Positions 43,576 through 53,660 are shown, numbered from the stretch's first letter. The stretch: 64,000 nucleotides of DNA from Vibrionales bacterium SWAT-3 (GCA_000169995.1 AAZW01000003.1:1-64000), one strand, 5' to 3'. Made by a program: numbers and translations. The notes: generated from the sequence alone by a model not told the origin.

Positions 43576-45237
43576 ATGACCCTAACCATCAAAAAACGTC
43601 TTTATATTCTCTCTTTCATTCCTCTGCTACTGATGGCCATCGGAATGATGAGCGTAACATATATGAAGAGTGCAGCGCTGACCGCGCAACAAGTCGAATC
43701 CACACGCAGCAAAATGATGGCCATGAAAGAAAAGGAACTTAAAGCTTATCTACAAATGGCCCAGTCTTCTATCAGCCCGCTCTTAGAACGAGGTGCAACT
43801 TTAGAAGATGCCTTGCCAACCTTAAGAACACTAGAGTATGGCGAGTCGGGCTATATCTTTGGTTACGACTCTAAAGGAGTGAGAATATTCGCAGGGCAAA
43901 ATACCGATGGTATTGGAAAAAATTATTATGACTTGCAAGATAAAAAAGGCCATTACCTGATTCGTGATCTTATTAAGAACTCAAAGCTTGGCAAATTCAC
44001 TACCTACTATTTTCCAAAACTTGGCCAGTCGGAAGCACTACCAAAACTCAGCTACTCAATATTTATTCCGCAATGGGACTTGATGCTTGGTACTGGCTTT
44101 TACACAGACGACATTGATGCAGTCATCGCCGAGATGAAAGAGAGTTCAAACGTTGCACTACAAAGCTCACTCACCGCGATTACACTTTTTTGTGGTTTGA
44201 TCGCTCTATTGGTTGCTCTATTTGCCGTTGCTGTAAACCGTACTATTATGAAGCCCATAGAACAGTTCGATCTGTCAATTAAGGCTTTCGCAACTGGTGA
44301 AGCCGACTTAACAGCTCGAATGGAAACATTCAAAGTACCGGAATTCGCGAAGCTTAGCGAGAACTTCAATGCTTTTGTTACTAACCTGCAAACCATTATT
44401 CGCAGTGTAAGCGAGGTAGGTCAACAAGTTGTGTCTGAAACATCCAGCATGTCTTCTCGCGCCGCTCAAGTTGATGAACTCGCGACAGGGCAACGGGAAG
44501 AAACTGAACAAGTCGCTACCGCTATGACAGAGATGACAACAACGGCTCAGGAGATATCAAGCAACGCGAGCCAAGCAGCTGATTCAGCGAAGCTTGCAGA
44601 GGGCAATGCCAAAGAAGCTCAGCGAATCGTAAACGCGGCGGCTGATTCAGTAGCTGTTTTAGCTAGTGAGGTGTCGGAAGCTAACACAGTGGTATCTCGT
44701 TTAGAAGACGATGTTCAGAACATCTCCTCTTCGTTAGCTGTCATTCAAGACATTGCCGAGCAAACCAATCTATTGGCACTGAATGCTGCCATTGAAGCCG
44801 CTCGAGCAGGTGAACAAGGCCGTGGGTTTGCAGTAGTCGCCGATGAGGTTCGTAAGCTGGCGAGCCGAACTCAGGAGAGTACAGGTGACATACATAAAAT
44901 GATTGAGCAGCTAAAAGCCGCTTCAGATGCCGCAGTGAAAGCGATGGATTCAAGCCAAAACCGCAGTGCTCAAACGGTAGAAGAAGCTAATGCTGCAGCG
45001 GCTGCATTGGCTAAGATCCAAGAGTCGATCGATACCATCATGGACATGAACTCACTGATTGCTACAGCAACTGAAGAACAGAACATTGTTGGCCAAGAGA
45101 TATCTCAACGTATTGTCGTAATATCAGACCAAAGCTCTCAATCGGCATCACTAGCCAATCAAAACCGTGCTGGTAGCCAAAACCTCAATAACCGCGCGAA
45201 TGAGCTCTACCACCTAGTGGATCGTTTCACGGTCTAA
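43576..45237 (+). CDS. methyl-accepting chemotaxis protein with Cache sensor
   Basis: This 553-residue chemoreceptor has an N-terminal membrane segment and a single Cache_2-type periplasmic sensor ([45 protein letters not shown]). A second membrane segment, HAMP and the signalling hairpin follow, with [36 protein letters not shown] at the tip. The start is 43576 (MTLTIKKRL) with AGGAAG upstream; the open frame upstream is not membrane-like. There is no CheR pentapeptide at the end. The ligand, a small organic molecule by family, is unknown. Confidence 0.9.
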   Translation: MTLTIKKRLYILSFIPLLLMAIGMMSVTYMKSAALTAQQVESTRSKMMAMKEKELKAYLQMAQSSISPLLERGATLEDALPTLRTLEYGESGYIFGYDSKGVRIFAGQNTDGIGKNYYDLQDKKGHYLIRDLIKNSKLGKFTTYYFPKLGQSEALPKLSYSIFIPQWDLMLGTGFYTDDIDAVIAEMKESSNVALQSSLTAITLFCGLIALLVALFAVAVNRTIMKPIEQFDLSIKAFATGEADLTARMETFKVPEFAKLSENFNAFVTNLQTIIRSVSEVGQQVVSETSSMSSRAAQVDELATGQREETEQVATAMTEMTTTAQEISSNASQAADSAKLAEGNAKEAQRIVNAAADSVAVLASEVSEANTVVSRLEDDVQNISSSLAVIQDIAEQTNLLALNAAIEAARAGEQGRGFAVVADEVRKLASRTQESTGDIHKMIEQLKAASDAAVKAMDSSQNRSAQTVEEANAAAAALAKIQESIDTIMDMNSLIATATEEQNIVGQEISQRIVVISDQSSQSASLANQNRAGSQNLNNRANELYHLVDRFTV

Positions 45238-45255
45238 CCTTTATCCTCTAAAATA

Positions 45256-45295
45256 AATTCGGGCTTTAGGCTCCCCAATCTGACGCCCGAATTTC
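45256..45295 (+). terminator. terminator of the Cache chemoreceptor gene
   Basis: The stem AATTCGGGC / GCCCGAATT with a long loop is followed by TTCT. Confidence 0.6.
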
Positions 45296-45421
45296 TCAGT
45301 CTCAACTCAAACCTTCCCCCGTTCTTTGTTCTTCCTTTTTCATTAGCTTTAAGTGCCAATTTACAAAAGTCAGTTAAACTTAGTGGGTTGCAGGTCATCG
45401 ACTCGTAGGTAGGCAGATAAG

Positions 45422-45640
45422 ATGTTTAATTCAGATAAGAAGAAGGTTCGTGATTTATTGATCGCCACGCGCTTTGGCGTATCCGCTTCAGAGATGAAAA
45501 CCATAATTGGTGTTGAACAGAGCAAAGCAATGAAGTGCATTCTTCAACTCAAAGAGGAAGGTGAAGACATTCACACACTTGGAGAAGGCAACAACCCCGA
45601 AGAGTTAGTTTTGTATTCCATCGGAGATATTGAGCCTTAA
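45422..45640 (+). CDS. hypothetical small protein, winged-helix-like
   Basis: This 72-residue protein has alternating short helices (KKVRDLLIATRFGVSASEMKTIIGVEQSKAMKCILQLKEEGEDI) and a short strand pair (LVLYSIGD). The pattern resembles a minimal winged helix-turn-helix in which GVSASEMKTIIGV would be the helix-turn-helix, but no family match is certain. It has no signal or membrane segment. It ends 5 bp before the convergent glycosylase stop codon. Probably a real Vibrio gene of unknown role. Confidence 0.55.
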   Translation: MFNSDKKKVRDLLIATRFGVSASEMKTIIGVEQSKAMKCILQLKEEGEDIHTLGEGNNPEELVLYSIGDIEP

Positions 45641-45645
45641 GCGAG

Positions 45646-46329
45646 TTAAATTTTAGTCTGAGTTCTAGCTTCGATACACATGCTGTTTAGCGGGCAATGT
45701 TGACACTTTGGCTTGGGGTTACAAAACTGCTGCCCATGCTCAACCAACAACCCATGGTAGTAGCCGTACCTTTTTGTATCCAAGGGGATCACGCTCTCCA
45801 TCAAGGCTCGAAACTTCTCATACGATTTTGGCACATCGAGTCCGTTGCGAGTGAAGATTCTTCGCGCGTACGCATCAATAACGAAAGACGGCTTACCTAT
45901 CGCATAGACCAAAATCGCATCAGCCGTTTCACCGCCAATCCCTTTCACTTCCAGTAACTCTTTACGCAGTTGATCCTTGTTCTGCTCTCGAACCACAGAC
46001 ATGTCGTATTGGTACTTCAAAAACCACTCCGTCACAGCCTTTAACTTAATGGCTTTCTGATTGTAGTAGCCACTAGAGCGAACTTTTTGGGCAAGCTCGT
46101 CAAGATCCATTTCAGCAATCGACCTTGGATTGCATTTCTCATCTAAATTGATGAGTGCTTTCTCTGCGTTCTTCCAGTTGGTGTTTTGAACTAAAATAGC
46201 GCCTAAAACAATCTCGTAAGAATCATTCCTTTGCCACCAATCAAAATAGCCATAATGCTGTTCGAGTGTATCGAACACACTGAATATCAACTCACCTTGG
46301 CTTGCTGAATGACACTCAATATCGGTCAT
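45646..46329 (-). CDS. endonuclease III-like DNA glycosylase, MagIII-type
   Basis: This 227-residue HhH-GPD protein has the hairpin VKGIGGETADAIL (residues 128-140) followed by the catalytic Asp152 in FVIDAYARR. The [4Fe-4S] Cys cluster C203-x5-C209-x2-C212-x5-C218 is present. The Lys of bifunctional endonuclease III (in GxxGRKTA) is Glu134 here, so it should be a glycosylase without lyase activity, like MagIII (3-methyladenine glycosylase). It is adjacent to a LysR gene in the same direction but not overlapping. Confidence 0.8.
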   Translation of the reverse strand: MTDIECHSASQGELIFSVFDTLEQHYGYFDWWQRNDSYEIVLGAILVQNTNWKNAEKALINLDEKCNPRSIAEMDLDELAQKVRSSGYYNQKAIKLKAVTEWFLKYQYDMSVVREQNKDQLRKELLEVKGIGGETADAILVYAIGKPSFVIDAYARRIFTRNGLDVPKSYEKFRALMESVIPLDTKRYGYYHGLLVEHGQQFCNPKPKCQHCPLNSMCIEARTQTKI

Positions 46330-46333
46330 AGGA

Positions 46334-47203
46334 TTAATCCAATTGCTCAGAAAGGAAGTCTACGAGCAAACGAACCTTTGAAGACAGATTACGGTTCTGA
46401 GGGTAGAGCGCCCAGATCCCCTCTTTATCGTCTCGGTAATCGGAAAGCACTTCGACCAACTCACCAGAATCAAGATCTTCACTCACGTAGTATTCCGGTA
46501 ACTGCACCAAGCCTATACTCTGCTTCGCTGCATCTAACAAGGCTAAGCCACTATTGCACTTAATGCGTCCATTAACACGGACGGAGCGAGGGCGACCGTT
46601 TTCTTTAAATCGCCAGTGCTCAAAGCCACCGACTAAACATTGATGGTTGGTCAATTCGGAGAGCGTATGAGGCTCACCATAATTCTCAATATATTCAGGG
46701 CTTGCACATACGTAGAGCTGGCGTTGAGAAAGCTTTTTTGCGACGAGACTTGAATCTTCTAATCGACCAAGACGGATTGCGACATCGACACCCGAGTCGA
46801 TCAAATCGAGCTTTTGGTTGGTCAGCATTAACTCTAGCTCGACTTGCGGGTGAAGCTTTAAAAATTGGTGCAGTATTGGTGCTAGTTGGCGCTCACCATA
46901 GGTGACAGGAGCCGTTACTTTCAGAAGCCCCTTTGGTGTCGATTGCATTTGTGTTACCGCCAATTCCGCAATCTCTAAGCCCTCGACCAACAATTTACAC
47001 TGTTGATAATAGAGTTGCCCGGCTTCTGTAAGAGAAACCTTGCGAGTCGTTCGATTGAGCAGTTTCACCGCGAGACGTTCTTCGAGATTTGCTACTCGGC
47101 GACTGATTTGAGCGACCGATGTAGCAAGCTTCTGTGCGGCACCAGTAAAACTCTCACGCTCTGCGACTGCAACAAACTCACTTACCCCTTCCCAATTGGC
47201 CAT
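46334..47203 (-). CDS. LysR-family regulator (CrgA-like)
   Basis: This 289-residue LysR regulator has the HTH VSEFVAVAERESFTGAAQKLATSVAQISRRVANLEERL and RTTRKVSLTEAGQLYYQQC. The start MANWEG (47203) fits family length. It ends 5 bp before the glycosylase start, so the two may be co-transcribed by chance or design. No obvious divergent metabolic partner: the divergent gene encodes a small secreted DUF3316 protein. Target unknown. Confidence 0.82.
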   Translation of the reverse strand: MANWEGVSEFVAVAERESFTGAAQKLATSVAQISRRVANLEERLAVKLLNRTTRKVSLTEAGQLYYQQCKLLVEGLEIAELAVTQMQSTPKGLLKVTAPVTYGERQLAPILHQFLKLHPQVELELMLTNQKLDLIDSGVDVAIRLGRLEDSSLVAKKLSQRQLYVCASPEYIENYGEPHTLSELTNHQCLVGGFEHWRFKENGRPRSVRVNGRIKCNSGLALLDAAKQSIGLVQLPEYYVSEDLDSGELVEVLSDYRDDKEGIWALYPQNRNLSSKVRLLVDFLSEQLD

Positions 47204-47421
47204 GCCTTTACCTTGTGCTGAACTGTGGATACCCATGCAGTGTATTGAAGTTACCGAATTCTGTCACCTTGCTTGATATGCTTTGTGTATAACTCTCAAC
47301 TAACAATAACTGTGGGACTAACTTCTTACATAAGTTCGTTTTTGTCCTAACATTATTCTTATCTACTGTTGGTAAGTTGAAAACTCGAATCATTGGTTAC
47401 ACAACAAAGTCAGGTACTCTT

Positions 47422-47769
47422 ATGAAAAAATTAATCATACTTGCATCAACTCTTGTACTCAGCACCACAGCGTTCGCAGCCACTAAAACGACGATCCAAG
47501 AAACAACGCTAAAGTCTGATACCTTTGTTACTGAAGCGGAAGCATACGATGCAGGCACGAACCTTATGGATGAGCTAAGCACAAAGACACCTTTTGAGCT
47601 TTCAAGAGAACTGCCACAGTTCCAGCAAACAACAAAATACGATTCGTTCAAAATTGATGACGCGAATATGGAGGTGAAGAAAATCACCAACATGAACGGC
47701 GATGTTCACTACCAAGCAAACGTAAAAGTTGATTATCGTTACACATACCAAGACGGTCGTAGCAGCTAA
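47422..47769 (+). CDS. DUF3316-family secreted protein
   Basis: This 115-residue protein has a Sec signal peptide (cleavage after AFA) and the small DUF3316 domain found in Vibrio and relatives: FVTEAEAYDAGTNLMDELS, FELSRELPQF and NGDVHYQANVKVDYRYTY. Start at 47422 because the signal peptide begins there. Periplasmic, role unknown. It lies divergent from a LysR gene and ends at a strong terminator. Confidence 0.8.
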   Translation: MKKLIILASTLVLSTTAFAATKTTIQETTLKSDTFVTEAEAYDAGTNLMDELSTKTPFELSRELPQFQQTTKYDSFKIDDANMEVKKITNMNGDVHYQANVKVDYRYTYQDGRSS

Positions 47770-47810
47770 TCACTAGCAGCTCACGGTCAACAACGGATCA
47801 TGTATCTAAA

Positions 47811-47850
47811 AAGAAAGCCCGAACTCATGGAGTTCGGGCTTTCTGTTATT
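47811..47850 (+). terminator. bidirectional rho-independent terminator
   Basis: The perfect 15-bp stem AGAAAGCCCGAACTC / GAGTTCGGGCTTTCT has a 3-nt loop. Confidence 0.88.
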
Positions 47851-47897
47851 TCTTTGCGGCTAACGAGAACAAACCTCGTTCATCTCAGCTCTAAGTG

Positions 47898-49535
47898 TTA
47901 CACCTCAAACTGAGAAACTAGGCTATCAAGCGCCTCACATTGCTCGGCCAAAGCCATACACGCATTTTCAGCGCTGCTCGCCATCTCAACCATTTGCATC
48001 GTACTTTCTGCGATACGTTGAACATTTTTGTTCACTTCTTCAGACACTTGAGACTGCTGAGAAGCTGCCGTCGCAATCTGCGTGTTCATGTCATTCATCT
48101 TACCGATTGAATTACGAATCTCACTCAAAGAAGACGCTGCAGTTCCAGCTTGAATAATGGTTTTCTCGCCGCTGATTTTGCTCTCGCTCATCACGCCAAC
48201 AGCATGCTTAGCCCCGACCTCTAAACGCTCAATCATAGCCTCGATTTCACCAGTGCTGTCTTGAGTTTTACTTGCCAATGCACGTACTTCGTCCGCGACT
48301 ACAGCAAAACCACGACCCTGTTCGCCAGCACGTGCCGCTTCGATCGCTGCATTTAAGGCCAACAAATTAGTTTGTTCAGCAATACCTTTGATAACGCCAA
48401 GAATAGAGGCGATGTTTTTCACATCAGTATCCAACTCCTGAACCACACCACCCGCGTTCTCAATATCTTGAGCTAGACGTTCAATTGATGTCACGGTTAG
48501 ACCAAGCGTAGTGTCTGCCGACTCCACTTCGTGATTCGCAACGTTACTTGCGGTAGCCGCATCTAGAGCATTACCACTCACCACTTCGCTAGTCGCCTGC
48601 ATTTCATGAACAGCAGCCGCAACAACTTCACTCTCTCGCTGTTGGTTTGAAGAGAATTCAGCAACGCTTTGAGTGAGTGACTTAATATTTTCCATCTCAG
48701 CTCGAACAGCGTTTGACGTGAAAATTACTTGCTCAACCGTCACGTGGATTTTGCCCACAAACTTATTGAAAGCAGAGCTTAAACGAGCAATCTCGTCGCT
48801 TCCTTCCACCTTCATACGCTGAGATAAGTCACCATCACCTGATGCGATCTCATTCATCGCTTTCTCAACGTTCTGGATTGGTTGAACGATGAAACGGTTC
48901 GATAGCCACATCGCAAAAAGCGCGGCAAAAACAGCGACTGCCATTCCAACCTCGATGATCAACTTGCTTGATTCAATTGAGTCGTCCGCTTGCTGACGCA
49001 GCTCTTTCTGCTTCAACTCAATCAGGGTACGGATATCACGCAGTTGTTTACGGATAATCGCAAACTCAGCATCTAACGCTGGCGAGTAATCAATGTTGTA
49101 TTGATGTGCATTCGCAGGGTCAGCAAACATAGGTTCGTGTAGCGCGACCCACTTACTCATCGCATTAACCAGTTTAGACAGTTCACCACGTGAAGAAGGA
49201 TCTAACACACCAGCTCGATACAAAGTCTCAACACTTTCAAAGCGTGGAACCGCTTTATAAGCGTTGTCTTTGAATTCGAACTTTTGATAGTCAATCGCCG
49301 CCTGATCTTTCGCAAGTAACAAGCCTTGCGCTGAAGCGATGATTTGGTAGATATCGCGGTAGCCATCTTCTAGGTTATCTAGAACAGGTTGAACGACATT
49401 GTTGAGCTCGTTATTAATCGCAGCTTGAGCATTTGATCTGATAACGTTGAGCACGGTAACGGTAGAAAAAACAATCACAATCACCAACAGCGGGATCGCG
49501 ATTTTACTCTTAATCGAAAGATTATTGATATTCAT
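47898..49535 (-). CDS. methyl-accepting chemotaxis protein, helical sensor type
   Basis: This 545-residue chemoreceptor has a first membrane segment ([19 protein letters not shown]), a helical periplasmic sensor of about 160 residues, a second membrane segment ([16 protein letters not shown]), then HAMP and the signalling hairpin with [36 protein letters not shown]. The sensor looks like a four-helix bundle rather than Cache. The start MNINNLSIK (49535) gives the usual short cytoplasmic tail. Ligand unknown. Monocistronic. Confidence 0.88.
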   Translation of the reverse strand: MNINNLSIKSKIAIPLLVIVIVFSTVTVLNVIRSNAQAAINNELNNVVQPVLDNLEDGYRDIYQIIASAQGLLLAKDQAAIDYQKFEFKDNAYKAVPRFESVETLYRAGVLDPSSRGELSKLVNAMSKWVALHEPMFADPANAHQYNIDYSPALDAEFAIIRKQLRDIRTLIELKQKELRQQADDSIESSKLIIEVGMAVAVFAALFAMWLSNRFIVQPIQNVEKAMNEIASGDGDLSQRMKVEGSDEIARLSSAFNKFVGKIHVTVEQVIFTSNAVRAEMENIKSLTQSVAEFSSNQQRESEVVAAAVHEMQATSEVVSGNALDAATASNVANHEVESADTTLGLTVTSIERLAQDIENAGGVVQELDTDVKNIASILGVIKGIAEQTNLLALNAAIEAARAGEQGRGFAVVADEVRALASKTQDSTGEIEAMIERLEVGAKHAVGVMSESKISGEKTIIQAGTAASSLSEIRNSIGKMNDMNTQIATAASQQSQVSEEVNKNVQRIAESTMQMVEMASSAENACMALAEQCEALDSLVSQFEV

Positions 49536-49794
49536 TGGGATTAATAACCACACTTCAAATAGGGATTCGCGCGCAATATACAGCACACATATGAAATCCC
49601 GCTAAGCTTTTGTGAGCCTCATCTCATAGCAAACGTTACCTCCCATCTACATGATGACAAATTAGCCAAGGGTTAACTTTTCGCCGCTAAGATATTCTCT
49701 GATTTAGACTTATTTTCGACGGATACACGCAAATACTGGAGAAGTGTTAGAAATAACACCATAATATAGGGCTCTAAAATAAGTAGGTAAGAAC

Positions 49795-50220
49795 ATGAAA
49801 ATTTGTGGTGTTGAAATCAAAGGTAACGATGCAGTCATCTGTCTTCTTTCTCTGTCAGATGGTGTATTTAACATTCCTGATTGCCGAGTTTCTAAGGTTT
49901 CTATCAGCGACGCTAACGACACACAGAATATGAAAGACTTTCAATTCTCTTTTGCAAAGTTAATGGAAGATTACCAAGTAGAAAAAGTAGTGATTCGCCA
50001 ACGCCAAACTAAAGGCAAATTTGCTGGCGGTGGCTTCGGCTTCAAACTAGAAGCAGCGATCCAATTGATCGACGCCCTAAACGTTGAAGTAGTTTCTCCA
50101 GCAGACATCAAAGAAAGCCTGAAGCGTAACCCTCTAATGATGAAGTTCAAAGAGACTGGCCTAAAACAATACCAAGAAGCACCGTTTACAACGGCTTACG
50201 CATGCTTGATGAAGCGCTAA
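49795..50220 (+). CDS. DUF3010-family protein
   Basis: This 141-residue cytoplasmic protein has the DUF3010 pattern: MKICGVEIKGNDAVICLL at the start, VEKVVIRQRQTKGKFAGGGFGFKLEAAIQLI in the middle and AYACLMKR at the end. The opening strand and overall order recall an RNase-H/RuvC-like fold, but catalytic acids are not clear. Common in Vibrio, no known function. Monocistronic with a terminator. Confidence 0.8.
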   Translation: MKICGVEIKGNDAVICLLSLSDGVFNIPDCRVSKVSISDANDTQNMKDFQFSFAKLMEDYQVEKVVIRQRQTKGKFAGGGFGFKLEAAIQLIDALNVEVVSPADIKESLKRNPLMMKFKETGLKQYQEAPFTTAYACLMKR

Positions 50221-50248
50221 TCGATAGTCGCTAGAAAGTTATTGATAG

Positions 50249-50281
50249 AGAAAGAGCCTGAATATTCAGGCTCTTTTTATT
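50249..50281 (+). terminator. bidirectional rho-independent terminator
   Basis: The perfect stem AAAGAGCCTGAA / TTCAGGCTCTTT with a TA centre is followed by a T run. Confidence 0.88.
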
Positions 50282-50282
50282 T

Positions 50283-51182
50283 TTAACGGTTTAAAGCTGC
50301 TTGTCTTCGGAACCTAATCAATTCAGGCTTCTTCACTACCAGATAAACCGCGGTGGCTGACAACGCAAAACCCATTGCGCCATAGATGTCGAACGACTCG
50401 CCGAAGATAAGCCACGCTTGAATTGCGGTTGTCGGCGGTACGAGATAAAACACCGATGCGACACTTGAAGACGCCCCATTCTCCACCATGTAAAGCAACA
50501 ACAGTATTGCGACACAAGATAGAACGACCACCAGCCAAATCAGCGTTAACGTAAATTCTACCGTCCAGTTCACTTGCATGGTTTCGTAGCGCATCGCAAA
50601 AGGCAGGAACAACGCTGCAGAAGCCAAATATTGCACCATTGCACCGCCTACCATGTCTGTCCCCTTACAGAAACGCTTTTGATAAAGGGTTCCAAAGGTA
50701 ATACCGACTAACGCCACTAAACATAGCAATGTCGCCATCCCTTTTTGGTCATCGGACTGCCACTCAATATTTCCCATCAACACTAAACTGATACCGGTAA
50801 AGCCAAGCCCCAAACCTAGCCATTGAGCAAAGTTGAAACGCTGTGAAGTACAGCTGATCATGATTAGCGCGGTAAGAATAGGTTGCAGACCCACCAGTAA
50901 AGAGCTCAAACCTGCTGGCATCCCCATATCAATCGCTAGATAGGTACCACCGAGGTAAAAACCATGAATCAATATCCCAACCACACACGCATGAAAAAAT
51001 GCTCGACCACGAGGGATACGACGTTTAAGGATTGCAATCAAAACCAAGAACAGTGCCACGTTGGCTACCATCCTAAGTGAAAGTAACGTCGCGGGTTCGG
51101 CGTATTCCACACCAAGACGAGCGCCAACAAAGCCTGACGACCACAATATTACAAACACGAACGGAATCATTTTAATCAGCAT
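50283..51182 (-). CDS. EamA-family (DMT) transporter
   Basis: This 299-residue protein has ten membrane segments in two EamA repeats: FVFVILWSSGFVGARLGVEYAEP at the start of the first and GITFGTLYQKRFCKGTDMVGGAMVQY at the start of the second. DMT proteins of this kind export amino acids or other metabolites. It is divergent from a MocR-type regulator, a pairing often seen for amino-acid or vitamin B6-linked exporters. Confidence 0.85.
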   Translation of the reverse strand: MLIKMIPFVFVILWSSGFVGARLGVEYAEPATLLSLRMVANVALFLVLIAILKRRIPRGRAFFHACVVGILIHGFYLGGTYLAIDMGMPAGLSSLLVGLQPILTALIMISCTSQRFNFAQWLGLGLGFTGISLVLMGNIEWQSDDQKGMATLLCLVALVGITFGTLYQKRFCKGTDMVGGAMVQYLASAALFLPFAMRYETMQVNWTVEFTLTLIWLVVVLSCVAILLLLYMVENGASSSVASVFYLVPPTTAIQAWLIFGESFDIYGAMGFALSATAVYLVVKKPELIRFRRQAALNR

Positions 51183-51229
51183 TACAAACCTCTGGTCAAC
51201 TCTTCATCAATGCTGTTACCTTAGTTGGG

Positions 51230-51279
51230 TACAGATAACTAATAAAGATACAGATATAACACTTTAAATGGTTACAGAT
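51230..51279. promoter_or_regulatory. three TACAGAT direct repeats, MocR operator candidate
   Basis: TACAGAT occurs at 51230-51236, 51249-51255 and 51273-51279 (steps of 19 and 24 bp), between the EamA and MocR-type genes. MocR regulators bind direct repeats of this sort. Confidence 0.5.
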
Positions 51280-51305
51280 TGAGAATCAGTAGAAGGGAGA
51301 ACAGT

Positions 51306-52733
51306 GTGGAAGTAGAAGTCAGCGGTAATAAATATCTCGCCACCGAGCAACATATTAAGGCTCAAATCGATAAAGGGCTCTTTCACCCTGACGATCGCTT
51401 ACCCTCAATCCGACAACTAAGCGAGCAACTGGGTGTAAGCAAAAACACCGTGATTCGTGCCTATCAAGAGTTGGAAGCGACGGGCTGGGTATACTCCGTT
51501 CCAAAATCGGGTTATCGCGTTAAAGCCCCCAACACCACAAGTTGGGATGCACCGAGCCAACCGCAAAAAGTCGACCTTTTATCTGTCACTAAATCTGTAC
51601 TCTCCCGCCCCAGTGGGCGTTTAAAATTACAAGCAGGCTCTGCTCACCCAAACATTAACAACCCCGCCATTCGCAGTCTGTACGCTGAAATTGGTCGCCA
51701 CAGCCGCTTGCAGACTCAACTTCCTGGGTATTACCAACTGCCGCCCGGCGACGAACAATTAGTAAAACAATTGTTAAAGATCACCCACGATCTGGGCGTA
51801 CCTGCAGGATCGAAAGAGATTGCGATCACTCACGGCGCGCAGCAAGCGATCAGTTTAGCACTGCGCGCATTAACCAAACCGAGCGATATCGTTGTAGTTG
51901 AGTCTCCATGCTACTTTGGTAACTTACTCCTATTGGAATCACTAGGCTTACAAGCACTTGAAATACCAAGCAGTGTGAGCCATGGAATCGATATTCAAGC
52001 ACTACAAAATGCCTTAGATAAATGGGAAGTAAAAACGCTGCTGCTGACACCAAACTTTACCAACCCGACAGGCTCAAGAATGCCATTAGCCAATCGAAAA
52101 GCGCTGCTGGAGATAACAGGATCCTTACCGATTATCGAAGATGATGTGTTCGGTAGTTTGGCATTTGACACACCGATTGCGAGCTTAAAAGAACTGGATG
52201 ACCAAGACCGAGTGATCTACGTGAACTCTCTATCCAAAACTTTGGATTCTCGCTTGCGGGTTGGCTGGCTGCTTTCTGGTCGTTACCAACCTTTAATCGA
52301 AAAATACCTACTGTGTGACAACATGGGCAGCTCCAACCTCATGCAATCCGCGGTCGGTCAATTTCTCACAACGGGCAAATACCGCAGCCATTTGTCTAAG
52401 ATGAAGCGGCTCTATCAAACCAATCAAAAACAGTTCCAAAGCCTTTTGATTCAAGCCTTAGATAGCTACCCTCATCTTGTAGGACGCTACCATCTTTCCA
52501 AACCTGAGGGAGCATTTATAAACTGGATAACGCTCCCCGAATCACTCGACAGCTATGCCGTCTACCAAGATTGTTTGAAGCATAAGTTAGGTATCTTACC
52601 CGGCACTGTGTTTGGCACCCACGACCAATACAAACATTGCCTGCGCTTTACTGTCGCGAACATTGAAGAGAACAAGGACTGGAAAGAAGGAGTCACGACT
52701 CTGGCAAAGTTGATCGCGAAGCATGCACGTTAA
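51306..52733 (+). CDS. MocR/PdxR-type GntR regulator with aminotransferase domain
   Basis: This 475-residue protein has an N-terminal GntR winged helix (LFHPDDRLPSIRQLSEQLGVSKNTVIRAYQELEATGWVYSVPKSGYRV) joined by a linker to a class I aminotransferase domain. The PLP-lysine site is YVNSLSKTLDSRLRVGW, and NFTNPTGSRM and EDDVFG are present. It senses PLP or an amino acid rather than catalysing. The GTG at 51306 is chosen because AAGGGAGA lies 6 nt upstream; the longer frame starts within the operator repeats. It probably controls the divergent EamA exporter. Confidence 0.85.
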   Translation: MEVEVSGNKYLATEQHIKAQIDKGLFHPDDRLPSIRQLSEQLGVSKNTVIRAYQELEATGWVYSVPKSGYRVKAPNTTSWDAPSQPQKVDLLSVTKSVLSRPSGRLKLQAGSAHPNINNPAIRSLYAEIGRHSRLQTQLPGYYQLPPGDEQLVKQLLKITHDLGVPAGSKEIAITHGAQQAISLALRALTKPSDIVVVESPCYFGNLLLLESLGLQALEIPSSVSHGIDIQALQNALDKWEVKTLLLTPNFTNPTGSRMPLANRKALLEITGSLPIIEDDVFGSLAFDTPIASLKELDDQDRVIYVNSLSKTLDSRLRVGWLLSGRYQPLIEKYLLCDNMGSSNLMQSAVGQFLTTGKYRSHLSKMKRLYQTNQKQFQSLLIQALDSYPHLVGRYHLSKPEGAFINWITLPESLDSYAVYQDCLKHKLGILPGTVFGTHDQYKHCLRFTVANIEENKDWKEGVTTLAKLIAKHAR

Positions 52734-52767
52734 CTGCTTAGCCAAAACAAACTAAATCCTAAATACA

Positions 52768-52802
52768 ACAAAGCCCCACTCAACCAAGCGGGGCTTTCAT
52801 CA
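52768..52802 (+). terminator. bidirectional rho-independent terminator
   Basis: The stem AAAGCCCCaCT / AGcGGGGCTTT lies between convergent genes. Confidence 0.8.
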
Positions 52803-52830
52803 TTATCATTCCTGGCTTAATTAAAAGCGA

Positions 52831-53379
52831 TTAACCTTGCCAAGCGAACTGCTCAAATACTTTGTCTACTGGCGTTTCAGCAACGTGGTTTACGTAGTTA
52901 CTGATCACTTTCTGTGACAGGCCAAGAATCACTTCTAAAACTTGCTGTTGGCCGTAACCCGCAGCGAAGAATGCTTCCATTTCGTTTACTGGCACATTGC
53001 CGCGATTACGAACCATGCTTAGTGTGAAGTCGTGCAGTGCTTGCAGCTTTTCTGTTGGCATTGCGGTGCGATTACGCAGTGCTTCAGTGATCGCCGGGTC
53101 AACCTTCATTGAGTGTGCAATACCAGTATGAGCTGGGACGCAGTAGTGACATTCGTGCTCAACGTTAATGGTTTGCCAAACCACTGTCAGCTCTTCTGCA
53201 TCGAAAGATGAATCGCTAAACGCTTGATGAAGCTGAGTATAAGCCTTGAGTGTATTCGGTGATTCCGCTAACACACCAAATAAACCTGGAACTCGCCCCA
53301 TCTGTTTTTTAGCGCCTTCAAGAATAGGTTTGCTCTGCGCGGGTGCTGATTCTATTGAGTGAATTTTGAAATTGCTCAT
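52831..53379 (-). CDS. carboxymuconolactone decarboxylase / AhpD-like protein
   Basis: This 182-residue helical protein has the AhpD-type redox site EHECHYCVPAH (Cys77, Cys80, His84), as in CMD-family alkylhydroperoxidase-like proteins. The start MSNFKIHS (53379) fits the family. Probably a peroxide- or radical-scavenging protein, though some members are decarboxylases. It is monocistronic with two TetR-like operators upstream, but no tetR gene is in the window, so its regulator lies elsewhere. Confidence 0.82.
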   Translation of the reverse strand: MSNFKIHSIESAPAQSKPILEGAKKQMGRVPGLFGVLAESPNTLKAYTQLHQAFSDSSFDAEELTVVWQTINVEHECHYCVPAHTGIAHSMKVDPAITEALRNRTAMPTEKLQALHDFTLSMVRNRGNVPVNEMEAFFAAGYGQQQVLEVILGLSQKVISNYVNHVAETPVDKVFEQFAWQG

Positions 53380-53473
53380 CGTTCTATTCCTATCAATTCT
53401 GATTCTAAATTTGGTCATTTACGGAGATTTAGTGATTGCTCTCCGTTGGTGTGAAAACAATATAAACCAAACC

Positions 53474-53512
53474 AGAACGATCGTTCAAGTTATATTTTGA
53501 ACAGTCGTTCAA
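53474..53512. promoter_or_regulatory. two TetR-type operators
   Basis: GAACGATCGTTC (53475-53486, perfect) and TTGAACAGTCGTTCAA (53497-53512, near perfect) have centres 24 bp apart, about 100-130 bp upstream of the AhpD-like gene. Confidence 0.65.
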
Positions 53513-53593
53513 CATGTAACTATCGAATAGGAAATTAAAAGGAAGAATAGACTAATCAAAATCGAGTCATTGTTAACTTATCCTTTTGATTAA

Positions 53594-53632
53594 AAATAAA
53601 AAAAGCCCATCAAGTGGACCTGATGGGCTTTC
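53594..53632 (-). terminator. terminator of the MerR-methyltransferase / GNAT unit
   Basis: On the reverse strand the stem AAAGCCCATCA / TGATGGGCTTT is followed by T7. Confidence 0.85.
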
Positions 53633-53660
53633 ATTCATTTAAGATTTTATTTGTGAATTA

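Noticed and set aside
53420-53660. Possible missing tetR gene near the TetR operators
   Set aside because: No open frame of useful length on either strand in this gap.
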